DNA of 64,000 bases from contig JAFZUY010000047.1 of NCBI GenBank assembly GCA_017618075.1, positions 1 to 64,000 on the forward strand. The letters are read 5' to 3'. The notes beneath the pieces are model-generated. The model saw only the letters and a list, made by a program, of their open reading frames with translations. It made no database searches and was not told the origin of the DNA. The stretch is from Lachnospiraceae bacterium (GTDB lineage: Bacteria; Bacillota; Clostridia; Lachnospirales; Lachnospiraceae). This document shows positions 35,521 to 45,495 of the stretch, piece after piece (within the stretch, counting starts at the first letter, position 1; each line of letters starts with the position of its first letter). Position numbers and translations under genes: made by a program.

Positions 35521-38134
35521 CCAAAATCGTAAAAGAAGAACTTCCTCTTCTTCAAGAAGCGGTTCAAATCACAGAAGTTCTTCCACACGTACTTCGAATA
35601 AAAAGAATACACAGAAGAAAAGAGCAAACGAAGAATACGAATTCGACTATGTAAGGGTACTTATATACTTTGGTATATTTGTACTTTTTGCTGTTATGTT
35701 CTTATTTTCACTTGGAATATTTGATGGAGGTGTAGGTCTTTTTATAACAAAGTTTTTAAAAGGCCTGTTTGGCTTCGGAGCTTACGTTCTGCCGATTGTC
35801 GGGATACTTACCACGGTTTACTGTATCGTAAAAGATACTACAAAGAAAACTGTTTTTAATGTTATCTCGGCAGTTCTTTTTGTGGCCTGTGTGGGAATGA
35901 TTGCACATCTTTTTGCTTATTCGAATATTAGCGCTGCATCATTTACCGAGTCCATGAAAATCTTTTATCATGACGGAAAAGGCGGCGGAGTAATATTTGG
36001 ATTTCTTGCTTATATTATTGATAAAAGCTGCGGAAGAGCTCTTGTATGGATACTTTCTATTGTACTTATGATAGCGAGTATCGTTGTTATGTTTGGCAAA
36101 TACATTGTCAGATATTCAAAGATTTTATATGCAAGATATCATGATCTCGAAGACCCCGATCCCGAGGCTGAAAGAGAATATACAGAGAGAGAAATTCAGA
36201 GACTTCGTGAAAAAGAAGCAGCAAGAAGAAAAAAGGTTTCTTATAAGATTACCGAAGATACCGAAGATGAAGCTCCTAAGGGCAAGAACAAGATAATAGA
36301 TGTTGCACCTTCGGACATTAAGCCGATTTCGGAAGATATACTTTATGCGGATAATGAAAAGGTTAAGCATAAAGAAAATAAGGCAGAATCGGGTGATATT
36401 CACCAGATTCATGCCAAGAATATTAAAAAAGATCCCAATGCCGATGAAATAAGGCCTATAAATGTTTATGCCGATGATTCGCAAACTAAATCAAGAGCAG
36501 TAAACAATGAAATTTCACCTGTAAATACTGTTAAGGAAACTTCTGCAGAAGAAACTCTTCCTGTGGTTAAAATGACTCCGGGTGCGGTTTCAATGATTGG
36601 AAATTCAACACCTGCGCAGGGCGCCATATCAACCGATCCCACACTGGATTTATACAAAGAGAAGAAGAGCAATGCACCCGCAAAACCTTATAAATTCCCT
36701 CCTGTTACTCTTTTAAGCAAGGGTAGCAGATCATCGAAAAATAAAGGCGATGACATTATTGAAACTTCCAATAAATTAAAAGAAACACTTTCAACCTTCG
36801 GAGTTGAGGTATCAATCGATCCGGACAACTGTTCCAAAGGTCCTGCAGTTACAAGATATGAACTCACCCCGGCTCCCGGTGTTAAGGTCAGCAGAATTGT
36901 TTCTTTATCCGATGATATAAAATTAAGTCTTGGTGCCGCAGACATAAGAATTGAAGCACCTATCCCGGGCAAGAGTGCCGTAGGTATCGAAGTTCCGAAT
37001 TCCGAGAGTTCTGCTGTTCCTTTCAGAGATTTGATTGAATCGGCAGATTTTCATAATTCGAAATCTAATCTTGCATTTGCTGTAGGTAAGGATTTGTCCG
37101 GTCAGGTAGTTATATCCGATATTGCAAAGATGCCTCATCTTTTAATAGCTGGTGCTACAGGCTCGGGTAAATCTGTTTGTATAAATACAATCATCATGAG
37201 TATTTTATACAAAGCTCATCCCGAAGATGTTAAGTTAATTCTTATAGATCCTAAGGTTGTTGAATTAAGTGTATATAACGGTATTCCGCATCTTTTATTA
37301 CCTGTTGTAACTGATCCTAAACAGGCAAGCGCTTCACTTCACTGGGGTGTCAGCGAAATGGAAGACAGATATAAAAAATTTGCTGATGCAGGCGTCAGAG
37401 ATCTGAAAGGCTACAATGAAAAAGCCGCTGAAGATCCTGAAATTTCCAAGCTCCCTCAGGTTGTTATTATTGTAGACGAGCTTGCTGATTTGATGATGGT
37501 AGCGGGCAAAGAAGTTGAAGAGTCAATATGCCGATTAGCTCAGCTTGCAAGAGCCGCAGGCATTCATCTTATCATAGCTACGCAAAGACCTTCGGTTGAC
37601 GTTATTACAGGTCTTATTAAAGCCAATATGCCAAGCCGTATTGCATTCAGCGTATCTTCCGGTATAGATTCAAGAACAATTCTTGATTCAAACGGTGCAG
37701 AAAAACTTCTCGGTAAAGGTGATATGCTTTTCTTCCCTCAGGGAATGAACAAACCTTCAAGAGTACAGGGATGCTTTGTATCGGATAACGAAGTTCTTGA
37801 TGTAGTTGATTTCATAAAGAATCAGAACATAAAAGGTTATGACGAAAGAATTATCGAATCCGTAAAAGGCGGCGGAATGAGTACAACAGTTCCCGCACCC
37901 GGCGGAGATTTGGATGAACTGTTCGGACAGGCAGGCATGTTTATTATAGGCAAGGAAAAGGCATCCATAGGTGCTCTTCAGAGAGCTTTTAAGATTGGCT
38001 TTAACCGTGCTGCCAGAATAATGGATCAGCTTGAAGCAAAAGGTGTTGTAGGTCCCGAAGAAGGCACAAAACCCAGAAAGATTCTTATGGATGAAGCTGA
38101 ATTTACCGCTATGGTTAATTCGATTGAACAATAA
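35510..38134 (+). CDS. ftsK: DNA translocase FtsK/SpoIIIE
   Basis: Septal DNA pump, 874 aa. Residues about 50-210 contain four membrane helices; a charged linker (about 215-390) follows. The motor domain has Walker A GATGSGKS at 548-555, Walker B VVIIVDELADLMM and the RLAQLARAAGIHLIIATQRP segment. The C-terminal winged-helix gamma domain (ASIGALQRAFKIGFNRAARIMD core, from about residue 815) reads DNA polarity. The start ATG lies inside the upstream gene (11-base overlap) after a basic, Ser-rich N-terminus. Size is normal. Whether it serves division, sporulation or both cannot be told here. Confidence 0.97.
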   Translation: MTSNQNRKRRTSSSSRSGSNHRSSSTRTSNKKNTQKKRANEEYEFDYVRVLIYFGIFVLFAVMFLFSLGIFDGGVGLFITKFLKGLFGFGAYVLPIVGILTTVYCIVKDTTKKTVFNVISAVLFVACVGMIAHLFAYSNISAASFTESMKIFYHDGKGGGVIFGFLAYIIDKSCGRALVWILSIVLMIASIVVMFGKYIVRYSKILYARYHDLEDPDPEAEREYTEREIQRLREKEAARRKKVSYKITEDTEDEAPKGKNKIIDVAPSDIKPISEDILYADNEKVKHKENKAESGDIHQIHAKNIKKDPNADEIRPINVYADDSQTKSRAVNNEISPVNTVKETSAEETLPVVKMTPGAVSMIGNSTPAQGAISTDPTLDLYKEKKSNAPAKPYKFPPVTLLSKGSRSSKNKGDDIIETSNKLKETLSTFGVEVSIDPDNCSKGPAVTRYELTPAPGVKVSRIVSLSDDIKLSLGAADIRIEAPIPGKSAVGIEVPNSESSAVPFRDLIESADFHNSKSNLAFAVGKDLSGQVVISDIAKMPHLLIAGATGSGKSVCINTIIMSILYKAHPEDVKLILIDPKVVELSVYNGIPHLLLPVVTDPKQASASLHWGVSEMEDRYKKFADAGVRDLKGYNEKAAEDPEISKLPQVVIIVDELADLMMVAGKEVEESICRLAQLARAAGIHLIIATQRPSVDVITGLIKANMPSRIAFSVSSGIDSRTILDSNGAEKLLGKGDMLFFPQGMNKPSRVQGCFVSDNEVLDVVDFIKNQNIKGYDERIIESVKGGGMSTTVPAPGGDLDELFGQAGMFIIGKEKASIGALQRAFKIGFNRAARIMDQLEAKGVVGPEEGTKPRKILMDEAEFTAMVNSIEQ

Positions 38135-38209
38135 GCTTTATTAAAAGTTATGACTTTTACTTCTTTTATGAGAAGTGAAAATAAATTGAAATTATAAAAG
38201 GAGAAGATT

Positions 38210-39877
38210 ATGAAATCGGATATTGAAATTGCTCAGAGCGCAAAAATGAAACCAATTACCGAGGTTGCAAAACTGCTTGATATTCCTGAAGATGACCTGG
38301 AATTATACGGTAAATACAAAGCAAAATTATCGGATGAATATATCAACTCCGTAAAAGACAATAAAGACGGTAAACTCGTGCTTGTAACGGCAATTAATCC
38401 TACACCCGCAGGTGAAGGAAAGACTACAACAACAGTTGGTCTCGGACAGGCTTTGGGCCTCATGGGTAAGAAAGCTGTTATCGCTTTAAGAGAGCCCTCG
38501 CTCGGCCCCTGCTTTGGTATCAAGGGCGGTGCTGCAGGCGGCGGAATGGCACAGGTTGTTCCGATGGAAGATTTAAACCTTCATTTTACAGGCGACTTCC
38601 ATGCTATTACATCTGCAAACAACTTACTTGCAGCTTTACTTGACAATCATATTCAGCAGGGCAATCAGCTTGGCATCGATACAAGAAGTGTTGTTTGGAA
38701 AAGATGCCTTGACATGAACGACAGGGCATTAAGAAATATCGTAATCGGTCTTGGTGCAAAGGCTGACGGCGTTGTAAGAGAAGATCATTTTGTTATTACA
38801 GTAGCTTCCGAAATCATGGCAATCCTTTGCCTTGCAAGTGATATGGAAGATCTAAAAGAAAGATTAGGAAAGATTGTTGTGGCTTACAACTTCGCAGGAG
38901 AACCCGTTACCGCAAAAGATTTGGGCGGTGTAGGTTCAATGGCAGCACTTTTAAAAGATGCGCTTAAGCCCAATCTTATTCAGACACTTGAAAATACACC
39001 TGCTATTGTTCATGGCGGGCCTTTTGCAAATATAGCACACGGGTGTAACTCTGTAAGAGCTACCAAGACTGCTTTAAAGATTGCTGATTATTGTATCACC
39101 GAGGCTGGCTTCGGTGCAGACCTTGGTGCTGAGAAATTCCTTGATATCAAATGTCGTATGGCCGGACTTAAACCTGATGCAATTGTACTTGTTGCAACGG
39201 TTCGTGCTCTTAAGTATAACGGCGGAGTTCCCAAGGATCAGTTATCCACAGAGAACCTTGAAGCATTAAAGAAAGGTATCGTAAATCTTGAAAAGCATAT
39301 TGAGAACCTTCAGAAATACGATGTTCCCGTTGTTGTTACGCTTAATGCTTTTGTGACAGATACTGAAGCTGAGACATCATTTGTAAAAGATTTCTGTATT
39401 TCAAGAGGCTGTTCATTTGCTCTTTCCGAAGTTTGGGAAAAAGGCGGCGAAGGCGGTGTAGAACTTGCCAAGACCTTACTTGAAACTCTTGAAACAAAAG
39501 AAAGTCATTATCATCCTTTATACAAAGACGAGCTTTCTCTTGAAGAAAAGATTGAAACAATTGCAAAGGAAATCTACGGAGCTGACGGCGTAAATTATTC
39601 ATCCACAGCCAAGAAGCAGCTTGAAAAATTAACAAAACTCGGCTTCTCGAATATGCCTGTATGTATTGCAAAGACACAATATTCACTTTCAGACGATCCT
39701 ACATTGCTCGGACGTCCCACCAATTACAATATTGAAGTCAGAGAATGCTATGTATCCGCTGGAGCAGGCTTTGTAGTAGTTATTACAGGTCAGATTATGA
39801 CGATGCCCGGACTTCCCAAGGCACCCGCAGCTTTAGGAATCGACGTTGTAGACGGCAAGATTACAGGTTTGTTCTAA
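38210..39877 (+). CDS. fhs: Formate--tetrahydrofolate ligase
   Basis: ATP-dependent activation of formate to 10-formyl-THF, the entry to C1 metabolism and the methyl branch of acetogenesis. The 555-aa protein has [18 protein letters not shown] (P-loop-like nucleotide site), [21 protein letters not shown] and [19 protein letters not shown] C-terminus (here [15 protein letters not shown]). Length is normal. AAGGAG precedes the ATG. A small inverted repeat (ACTTCT...AGAAGT, near 38159-38176) lies in the 75-base upstream gap; it has no T tract and no riboswitch resemblance. folD follows after 47 bases. Confidence 0.97.
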   Translation: MKSDIEIAQSAKMKPITEVAKLLDIPEDDLELYGKYKAKLSDEYINSVKDNKDGKLVLVTAINPTPAGEGKTTTTVGLGQALGLMGKKAVIALREPSLGPCFGIKGGAAGGGMAQVVPMEDLNLHFTGDFHAITSANNLLAALLDNHIQQGNQLGIDTRSVVWKRCLDMNDRALRNIVIGLGAKADGVVREDHFVITVASEIMAILCLASDMEDLKERLGKIVVAYNFAGEPVTAKDLGGVGSMAALLKDALKPNLIQTLENTPAIVHGGPFANIAHGCNSVRATKTALKIADYCITEAGFGADLGAEKFLDIKCRMAGLKPDAIVLVATVRALKYNGGVPKDQLSTENLEALKKGIVNLEKHIENLQKYDVPVVVTLNAFVTDTEAETSFVKDFCISRGCSFALSEVWEKGGEGGVELAKTLLETLETKESHYHPLYKDELSLEEKIETIAKEIYGADGVNYSSTAKKQLEKLTKLGFSNMPVCIAKTQYSLSDDPTLLGRPTNYNIEVRECYVSAGAGFVVVITGQIMTMPGLPKAPAALGIDVVDGKITGLF

Positions 39878-39924
39878 AACTAACTTGACATTTATTCAAA
39901 TTTTTAATATTCTCGGAGGAAAAA

Positions 39925-40767
39925 ATGGCTGAATTAATCGACGGTAAACTTATATCAGCTCAGATTAAAGACGAGTGCAAGGAAAAAGTTGCGCTCTTAA
40001 AAGAAAAAGGTATTGAAGTAACGCTTGCAGTTATTCAGGTTGGCGAAGATCCTGCCAGTAGCGTATATGTAAGCAATAAAAAGAAAGCATGCGAATATAT
40101 CGGAGCCAATTCTTTATCATATAACCTAAAAGAAGATTCCACACAGGAAGAACTTCTTGAACTCATTGACAAGCTCAACAATGACGACAAGGTTAACGGC
40201 ATTCTTGTTCAGCTTCCTTTACCCAAACATTTTAACGAGGATGAAGTTATAAGAAGAATTAATCCCGATAAGGATGTTGACGGTTTTCATCCAATCAATG
40301 TCGGCAGACTTTCAATCGGCGAGAAAGGCTTTGTTTCCTGTACACCTGCAGGCATCATTGAACTTCTTAAAAGAAGCAATGTTGAAATCGAAGGCAAGGA
40401 ATGCGTTATTATCGGAAGAAGCAATATCGTAGGTAAGCCTATGTCAATGCTTATGTTAAGAGAAAACGCTACAGTTACCGTTTGTCACTCAAGAACTAAG
40501 AATTTAAGCAACGTTACAAAGAGAGCAGATATTCTTATTGTTGCTATAGGAAAGCCCCGGATGATTGATGCATCTTACGTAAAAGAAGGTGCTACCGTAA
40601 TCGATGTAGGTATTCACAGAGTGGATCCTAACAGCAAAAAGCTTTGCGGTGACGTTGATTTTGAAAGCGTTGAGCCCGTTGCAGGTAAGATTACACCTGT
40701 TCCCGGCGGTGTTGGTCCTATGACCATTGCAATGTTAATGAGTAATCTTGTAAATTCAGTAGAGTAA
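39925..40767 (+). CDS. folD: Methylenetetrahydrofolate dehydrogenase/cyclohydrolase
   Basis: Bifunctional enzyme linking 5,10-methylene-THF and 10-formyl-THF. The 280-aa protein shows VGEDPASSVYVSNKKKACE with the catalytic Lys region, GILVQLPLPKH, DKDVDGFHPINVGRL and the PGGVGPMTIAMLM NADP-site signature. Length is normal. It follows fhs and precedes the zinc-ribbon protein gene by 10 bases; fhs-folD forms a complete C1 module. Confidence 0.97.
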   Translation: MAELIDGKLISAQIKDECKEKVALLKEKGIEVTLAVIQVGEDPASSVYVSNKKKACEYIGANSLSYNLKEDSTQEELLELIDKLNNDDKVNGILVQLPLPKHFNEDEVIRRINPDKDVDGFHPINVGRLSIGEKGFVSCTPAGIIELLKRSNVEIEGKECVIIGRSNIVGKPMSMLMLRENATVTVCHSRTKNLSNVTKRADILIVAIGKPRMIDASYVKEGATVIDVGIHRVDPNSKKLCGDVDFESVEPVAGKITPVPGGVGPMTIAMLMSNLVNSVE

Positions 40768-40777
40768 GGAAAAACAT

Positions 40778-42385
40778 ATGAAATGTCCTAACTGCGGTTC
40801 ACACTTGGAGGATGGCAATCTTTTCTGCGAAGTGTGCGGTGAAGAAATTAATATAGTTCCCGAATACGATCCCGATGTCGATCTCTCCGTAGATATCGAC
40901 GGTGTTTTTGACCATACAAAGGAAATTAATGTAGGAGAGGTCAAAAAACAGAAGAAAGTTCCAAAGACCAGAAACGAATACTATGAAAAGAACAAGCATG
41001 TTTCAAGAGAACAGGTAATCGATTCTGTTGAAGACTGGGATGAGGAAGATCCTAACGAAGTAGGCGCCATAAAAGATTTGATTCTTTCAGTGTTTGATTT
41101 CTGGAGCAGAAGTATCTTTACGAAAATTGTTGTATTGTTCGTATTGCTTTTGTTTATCGGATTTATTTTTGCATGTATTTTAGGAGTCAGAAAATTAGTT
41201 GACAGACAGTCAATTGATTATCTGATCGAACAGGCTGAAACTTCCTACAGAAACAAGGACTATGAAACTGCTATTGATTATTATGAAAAGGCAATTGAAA
41301 AAGATCCCGACAATACCGAGATTAAATTTGCCGTTTCAAACTGCTATTTATACGACGGTCAGGATAATAACGCAATATTCATCCTAAAAGAAATAGCTAC
41401 CGAAAATCCGGCTCTGGCTACAGATACTTACGAGAGAATTTTCAATATTTATTACGAAAATGAGGACTGGAAAGGTATAAATGATCTTCTTTTATCATGT
41501 AACGATGATGAAATCGTCTCAAAATTCCAGGAATATCTTTGCAAGAAGCCTGAATTTTCCTACAAAGAAGGCGAGTATGACGAAACTCTTTACCTTGAAC
41601 TTTTAAGTGCGATAAACGGCTATGTTTACTATACGATGGACGGTTCGGATCCCGACGAAAATTGTATGCTTTATACCGAGCCTATTTATCTCGAATCCGG
41701 CGAATATGACATTAAAGCCATATTTGTAAACGAATTCGGTGTAATCAGTGAAATGAACGAGGCTAAGTACAATATCAAGGTTAAAATACCTCTTGCTCCT
41801 CAGGTTTCCATTGAATCGGGTTCATACAACGTGCCTATTTTAATAAAGGTTGATTCGGATGTCGACTGCGAGACTTATTATGTATGCTACAGAGCGAGCG
41901 TAAAAGAAGAAGAGAGAGTCGATCCCGATCAGTTCGCAACACTTTACGAATATCCTCTGATAATGCCCATGGGTCCTTCGGAATTCAGATTTATATCTTA
42001 TAACGAAGACGGAATACCCAGTACGATAATTACCAGAAAATACAATGTTAAACTTGATGATGCAATAGTATCGTGGGCAGAGGCCGCTAATATAGCAACG
42101 GAATACAGATATACTCTCGGAGGACTTGTGGATACTGACGGAAAGTCGACTACAGCTCAGGGGAAATTTGAATATATTATTGAAGATGCTCTTAATCTTA
42201 AGGGAACTATTTACTATGTAATCAACGAGTATTACGTAGATACCGCAAATGATGACTTAAGATCTCTTACAGGTATGAGATTTGCTGTAAACACAAATGA
42301 CCCTAATGATTACGGAACTCTTGAAATAAATGCTAAAGGCGATTATTACATTATAAAAGAAAGAAGTTTAAACTTAGAGTACTAG
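40778..42385 (+). CDS. Zinc-ribbon, single-pass membrane protein with TPR and chitobiase-like domains
   Basis: A 535-aa protein of unknown function. Domains in order: an N-terminal zinc ribbon (C3, C6, C17, C20), an acidic/basic cytoplasmic linker, one membrane helix (about 115-136), TPR-like helices (about 143-240, with NKDYETAIDYYEKAIEKDPDN), then beta-rich segments including NGYVYYTMDGSDPDE, which matches the CHB_HEX_C/FN3-associated domain seen in cell-surface glycoside hydrolases. The C-terminal ~110 residues are uncharacterised. The zinc ribbon would face the cytoplasm and the rest the exterior. It stands directly before nfnAB. Confidence 0.78.
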   Translation: MKCPNCGSHLEDGNLFCEVCGEEINIVPEYDPDVDLSVDIDGVFDHTKEINVGEVKKQKKVPKTRNEYYEKNKHVSREQVIDSVEDWDEEDPNEVGAIKDLILSVFDFWSRSIFTKIVVLFVLLLFIGFIFACILGVRKLVDRQSIDYLIEQAETSYRNKDYETAIDYYEKAIEKDPDNTEIKFAVSNCYLYDGQDNNAIFILKEIATENPALATDTYERIFNIYYENEDWKGINDLLLSCNDDEIVSKFQEYLCKKPEFSYKEGEYDETLYLELLSAINGYVYYTMDGSDPDENCMLYTEPIYLESGEYDIKAIFVNEFGVISEMNEAKYNIKVKIPLAPQVSIESGSYNVPILIKVDSDVDCETYYVCYRASVKEEERVDPDQFATLYEYPLIMPMGPSEFRFISYNEDGIPSTIITRKYNVKLDDAIVSWAEAANIATEYRYTLGGLVDTDGKSTTAQGKFEYIIEDALNLKGTIYYVINEYYVDTANDDLRSLTGMRFAVNTNDPNDYGTLEINAKGDYYIIKERSLNLEY

Positions 42386-42410
42386 GTTTACGGAAAGGAA
42401 AGGAAAAGTA

Positions 42411-43301
42411 ATGTACAGTATTTTAGAAGCCAAGGAACTTGTGGCAGATTTAATCTACGAATTTGTCGTAAAAGCTCCGAATGTAGCGGCAAATTGCGAA
42501 CCCGGTCAGTTCGTAATCGTCAGAACGGATGAGGAGTCAGAGAGAATCCCTCTTACAATATGCGATTATGACAGAGAAAAAGAAACAATCACCATAGTTG
42601 TGCAGATTATCGGCGCATCCACCTATAAGATGAAATATCTTAAAACAGGTGATGCTTTCTGTGATTTCGTAGGACCTCTCGGAAGACCTTCGGATTTAAT
42701 CGATACTCCGATTGATGAGTTAAAGCAGAAAAAGATTCTTTTTGTTGCAGGCGGTCTGGGAACAGCTCCCGTTTATCCTCAGGTTAAATGGCTTCATGAG
42801 CACGGTGTAGAAGCTGACGTTATTGTCGGTGCCAAGACAAAAGACCTTCTTATCATGGAAGAAGAAATGGAAGCTGTTGCGGGTACACTTTACATTACTA
42901 CAGATGACGGAAGTTATAAGAGACAGGGTATGGTTACAAAGGTAATTGAAGATCTTTATGCAGAAGGCAAGAAATATGACCTTTGCATAACTATCGGACC
43001 CATGATTATGATGAAATTTGTATGCCTCTTAACCAAGAAGCTTGAACTTAAGACCATTGTTTCAATGAACCCTATAATGGTTGACGGAACAGGTATGTGC
43101 GGCGCCTGCAGACTTACTGTTGGTGATTCTGTTAAATTCGCCTGTGTTGACGGACCTGAATTTGACGGACATCTTGTTAATTTCGACGAAGCAATGAAGA
43201 GAACACAGATTTATAAGACTGCTGAAGGCAGAAAGTATCTTGAAGCAAAGGAAGGCGATACGCACCACGGCGGATGCGGTAATTGCGGAGGTGAAAAATA
43301 A
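42411..43301 (+). CDS. nfnA: NfnA-type FAD/[2Fe-2S] subunit of ferredoxin:NADP oxidoreductase
   Basis: Small subunit of the electron-bifurcating NADH-dependent reduced ferredoxin:NADP+ oxidoreductase. The 296-aa protein has a ferredoxin-reductase fold: FAD site ERIPLTICDYD, NAD site LFVAGGLGTAPVYPQ, and a [2Fe-2S] site in DGTGMCGACRLTVGD with a further Cys in KFACVDGPEFDG. The last ~12 residues are unusually rich in His, Gly and Cys (HHGGCGNCGGEK). It overlaps the large subunit gene by one base. A sulfide dehydrogenase or GltB-like annotation is possible, but the pairing with the next gene supports NfnAB. Confidence 0.88.
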   Translation: MYSILEAKELVADLIYEFVVKAPNVAANCEPGQFVIVRTDEESERIPLTICDYDREKETITIVVQIIGASTYKMKYLKTGDAFCDFVGPLGRPSDLIDTPIDELKQKKILFVAGGLGTAPVYPQVKWLHEHGVEADVIVGAKTKDLLIMEEEMEAVAGTLYITTDDGSYKRQGMVTKVIEDLYAEGKKYDLCITIGPMIMMKFVCLLTKKLELKTIVSMNPIMVDGTGMCGACRLTVGDSVKFACVDGPEFDGHLVNFDEAMKRTQIYKTAEGRKYLEAKEGDTHHGGCGNCGGEK

Positions 43302-44689
43302 TGGACGTATTAAAGAAAGTTCCCATCAGAGAGCAGGATCCTAAGGTAAGAGCTACCAATTTTGAGGAAGTCTGCCTCGGTTACAATAAAGAAGAAGCAA
43401 TGGAAGAAGCATCCAGATGTCTTAACTGTAAGAACGCACAGTGCGTTAAAGGATGCCCCGTATCTATTTCAATACCTGACTTCATAAAAGAAGTAAAAGA
43501 AGGCAATTTCAAGGAAGCTTATGATGTAATTTCCAAATCATCATCACTTCCCGCAGTCTGCGGACGTGTTTGTCCTCAGGAAAGCCAGTGCGAAGGAAAG
43601 TGTATCAGAGGTATTAAGGGTGAACCCGTATCCATCGGTAAACTTGAGCGTTTCGTAGCTGACTGGGCTTTTGAAAACGGTGTAAAGCCTACTGTTAATG
43701 CTGAAAAGAAGAACAAGAAAGTTGCTGTAATCGGTTCCGGTCCTTCAGGCTTATCCTGTGCCGGTGACCTTGCAAAGCTTGGTTATGACGTAACCGTATT
43801 CGAAGCATTACATGAACTCGGCGGCGTACTTGTATACGGTATTCCCGAATTCAGACTTCCCAAAGAGAAGGTTGTTAAAAAAGAAATCGAAAACGTAAAA
43901 GCATTAGGCGTTAAATTCGAGAAAAATACAATCATCGGCAAATCTTTTACGATTGACGAACTTATTGACAAATATGGATTTGAAGCTGTATTTATCGGTT
44001 CGGGTGCCGGTCTTCCCAAGTTTATGGGAATTCCCGGAGAGAACGCAAACGGCGTATTCTCAGCTAACGAATATCTTACACGTTCAAACCTTATGAAGGC
44101 TTTCAGAGATGCCGAAACACCTATCATGATCGGTAAGAAAGTTGTTGTAGTAGGAGGCGGTAACGTTGCAATGGATGCTGCAAGAACAGCTTTAAGACTT
44201 GGTAGTGAAGTACATATAGTTTACAGAAGATCAGAGGAAGAACTTCCTGCCAGAGTGGAAGAAGTACATCATGCAAAAGAAGAAGGCATTATCTTTAACC
44301 TTCTTACAAATCCCGTAGAAATCTTATCCGATGAGAACGGATGGGTTTGCGGTATTAAATGTATTAAAATGGAACTTGGCGAGCCTGATGAGAGTGGCAG
44401 AAGAAGCCCTGTTGAAATCCCCGGTTCCGAATTTGAAATTGAATGTGATGCTGTAATCATGTCACTCGGCACATCACCCAATCCTCTTATCTCATCCACT
44501 ACAAAGGGTCTTGAGATTAACAGAAGAAAATGTATCGTAGTAAAAGAAGAAAACGGAGAGACTTCAAAAGAAGGCGTTTTCGCCGGCGGCGATGCTGTTA
44601 CAGGTGCTGCAACCGTTATTCTGGCTATGGGTGCAGGCAGATGTGCAGCTAAGGGAATTGATGAATATCTTTCAGGGAAGGAAAACTAA
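43301..44689 (+). CDS. nfnB: NfnB / GltA-type large subunit
   Basis: Partner of nfnA, 462 aa. The N-terminal domain carries two [4Fe-4S] cysteine sets (C40, C43, C48, C52 and C87, C91, C97, C101). Two dinucleotide domains follow: FAD site VAVIGSGPSGLSCAGDLA and NADP site VVVVGGGNVAMDAARTA. The C-terminal FAGGDAVTGAATVILAMGAG completes the glutamate-synthase-small-subunit fold. With NfnA it would couple NADH and reduced ferredoxin to NADP+ reduction in the cytosol. A glutamate synthase label is the usual alternative, but no large GltB glutaminase gene is present. Confidence 0.9.
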   Translation: MDVLKKVPIREQDPKVRATNFEEVCLGYNKEEAMEEASRCLNCKNAQCVKGCPVSISIPDFIKEVKEGNFKEAYDVISKSSSLPAVCGRVCPQESQCEGKCIRGIKGEPVSIGKLERFVADWAFENGVKPTVNAEKKNKKVAVIGSGPSGLSCAGDLAKLGYDVTVFEALHELGGVLVYGIPEFRLPKEKVVKKEIENVKALGVKFEKNTIIGKSFTIDELIDKYGFEAVFIGSGAGLPKFMGIPGENANGVFSANEYLTRSNLMKAFRDAETPIMIGKKVVVVGGGNVAMDAARTALRLGSEVHIVYRRSEEELPARVEEVHHAKEEGIIFNLLTNPVEILSDENGWVCGIKCIKMELGEPDESGRRSPVEIPGSEFEIECDAVIMSLGTSPNPLISSTTKGLEINRRKCIVVKEENGETSKEGVFAGGDAVTGAATVILAMGAGRCAAKGIDEYLSGKEN

Positions 44690-44691
44690 AA

Positions 44692-45495
44692 ATGCCTTTT
44701 TGTCCTAAATGTAAAGCTGAATACAGAGACGGATTTACAATATGTGCGGACTGTAAAGTTGCGCTTGTAGATTCATTGGAAAAGAAACGTCCTGTTGAAG
44801 AGACAGAAGAAAATCCGAATGAGCCTCTTTTTATGAGCTTTGATGAATATGCAAAATTAACCGATGAAGACGAATTCGGAGCCACTGAGACTGTTATAAA
44901 TGCAGAAGGTGAAGCTGATGAAGCTATCGAACAAGAAGCTTTTGTTTCAAGAGTTTCTAAAGAACCTTCGCCGGAAGAAATAGAAAAAATCAGAGCAGAA
45001 CTTATCAGGCGTCAGATGGAAGAAAAGCAGGAAGCCGAATATGTTTCCAAAAAAGATAAAGCCGGCGAATACTTATCTACCGGTATAATGCTCATTGTAA
45101 TGGGCGCTCTCGGATGCATATTTATAGGTCTTTTACTTGCAGGCGTATTGCCTTTAAAGCCTCACGGACTTGTGTCTTACATCATTGATGTAATTATGTT
45201 CCTTTTCTTTGGCTTGTTTATATACTTCGGTATTCATTCGCTGACAAGATATAAGGATTATAAAGTTAAAGCCGTAGACGAGAATAAGGAAAACGTTGAA
45301 TTCGAAGAGTGGTTTAAAAAAACAATTACTATGAGCTTCATCGATTCCGACCTTGAGATAACGGATGACGAACAGACCAATTTCTTTAAGAGAAACGCGA
45401 AGATTAAATATCTTATTTCTCAGGAATTTCCTAATGTAAGCGAAAGCCTTGCAGATCTTATGATTGATAAGTATTACGGAGATATTTTCGAATGA
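44692..45495 (+). CDS. Zinc-ribbon membrane protein of unknown function
   Basis: A 267-aa protein with an N-terminal zinc ribbon (C4, C7, C18, C21), a long acidic, partly coiled segment (about 30-120), two membrane helices (about 128-150 and 158-180) and a charged C-terminal domain. I do not recognise a named family. It begins 3 bases after nfnB and its end overlaps rlmH by four bases, so it belongs to the same transcript as nfnAB. Together with the gene before nfnA it gives a pair of zinc-ribbon membrane proteins around the oxidoreductase. Confidence 0.7.
   Translation: MPFCPKCKAEYRDGFTICADCKVALVDSLEKKRPVEETEENPNEPLFMSFDEYAKLTDEDEFGATETVINAEGEADEAIEQEAFVSRVSKEPSPEEIEKIRAELIRRQMEEKQEAEYVSKKDKAGEYLSTGIMLIVMGALGCIFIGLLLAGVLPLKPHGLVSYIIDVIMFLFFGLFIYFGIHSLTRYKDYKVKAVDENKENVEFEEWFKKTITMSFIDSDLEITDDEQTNFFKRNAKIKYLISQEFPNVSESLADLMIDKYYGDIFE

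Noticed and set aside
38135..38209. Possible THF riboswitch before fhs
   Set aside because: The gap is only 75 bases, contains just a 6-bp inverted repeat and shows none of the conserved THF-aptamer sequences.
39885..39913. TTGACA-17-TATTCT before folD
   Set aside because: It looks like a sigma-A promoter, but transcription would begin within or after the GGAGG ribosome site of folD, leaving no usable leader. Probably a chance match; folD is more likely read from fhs.
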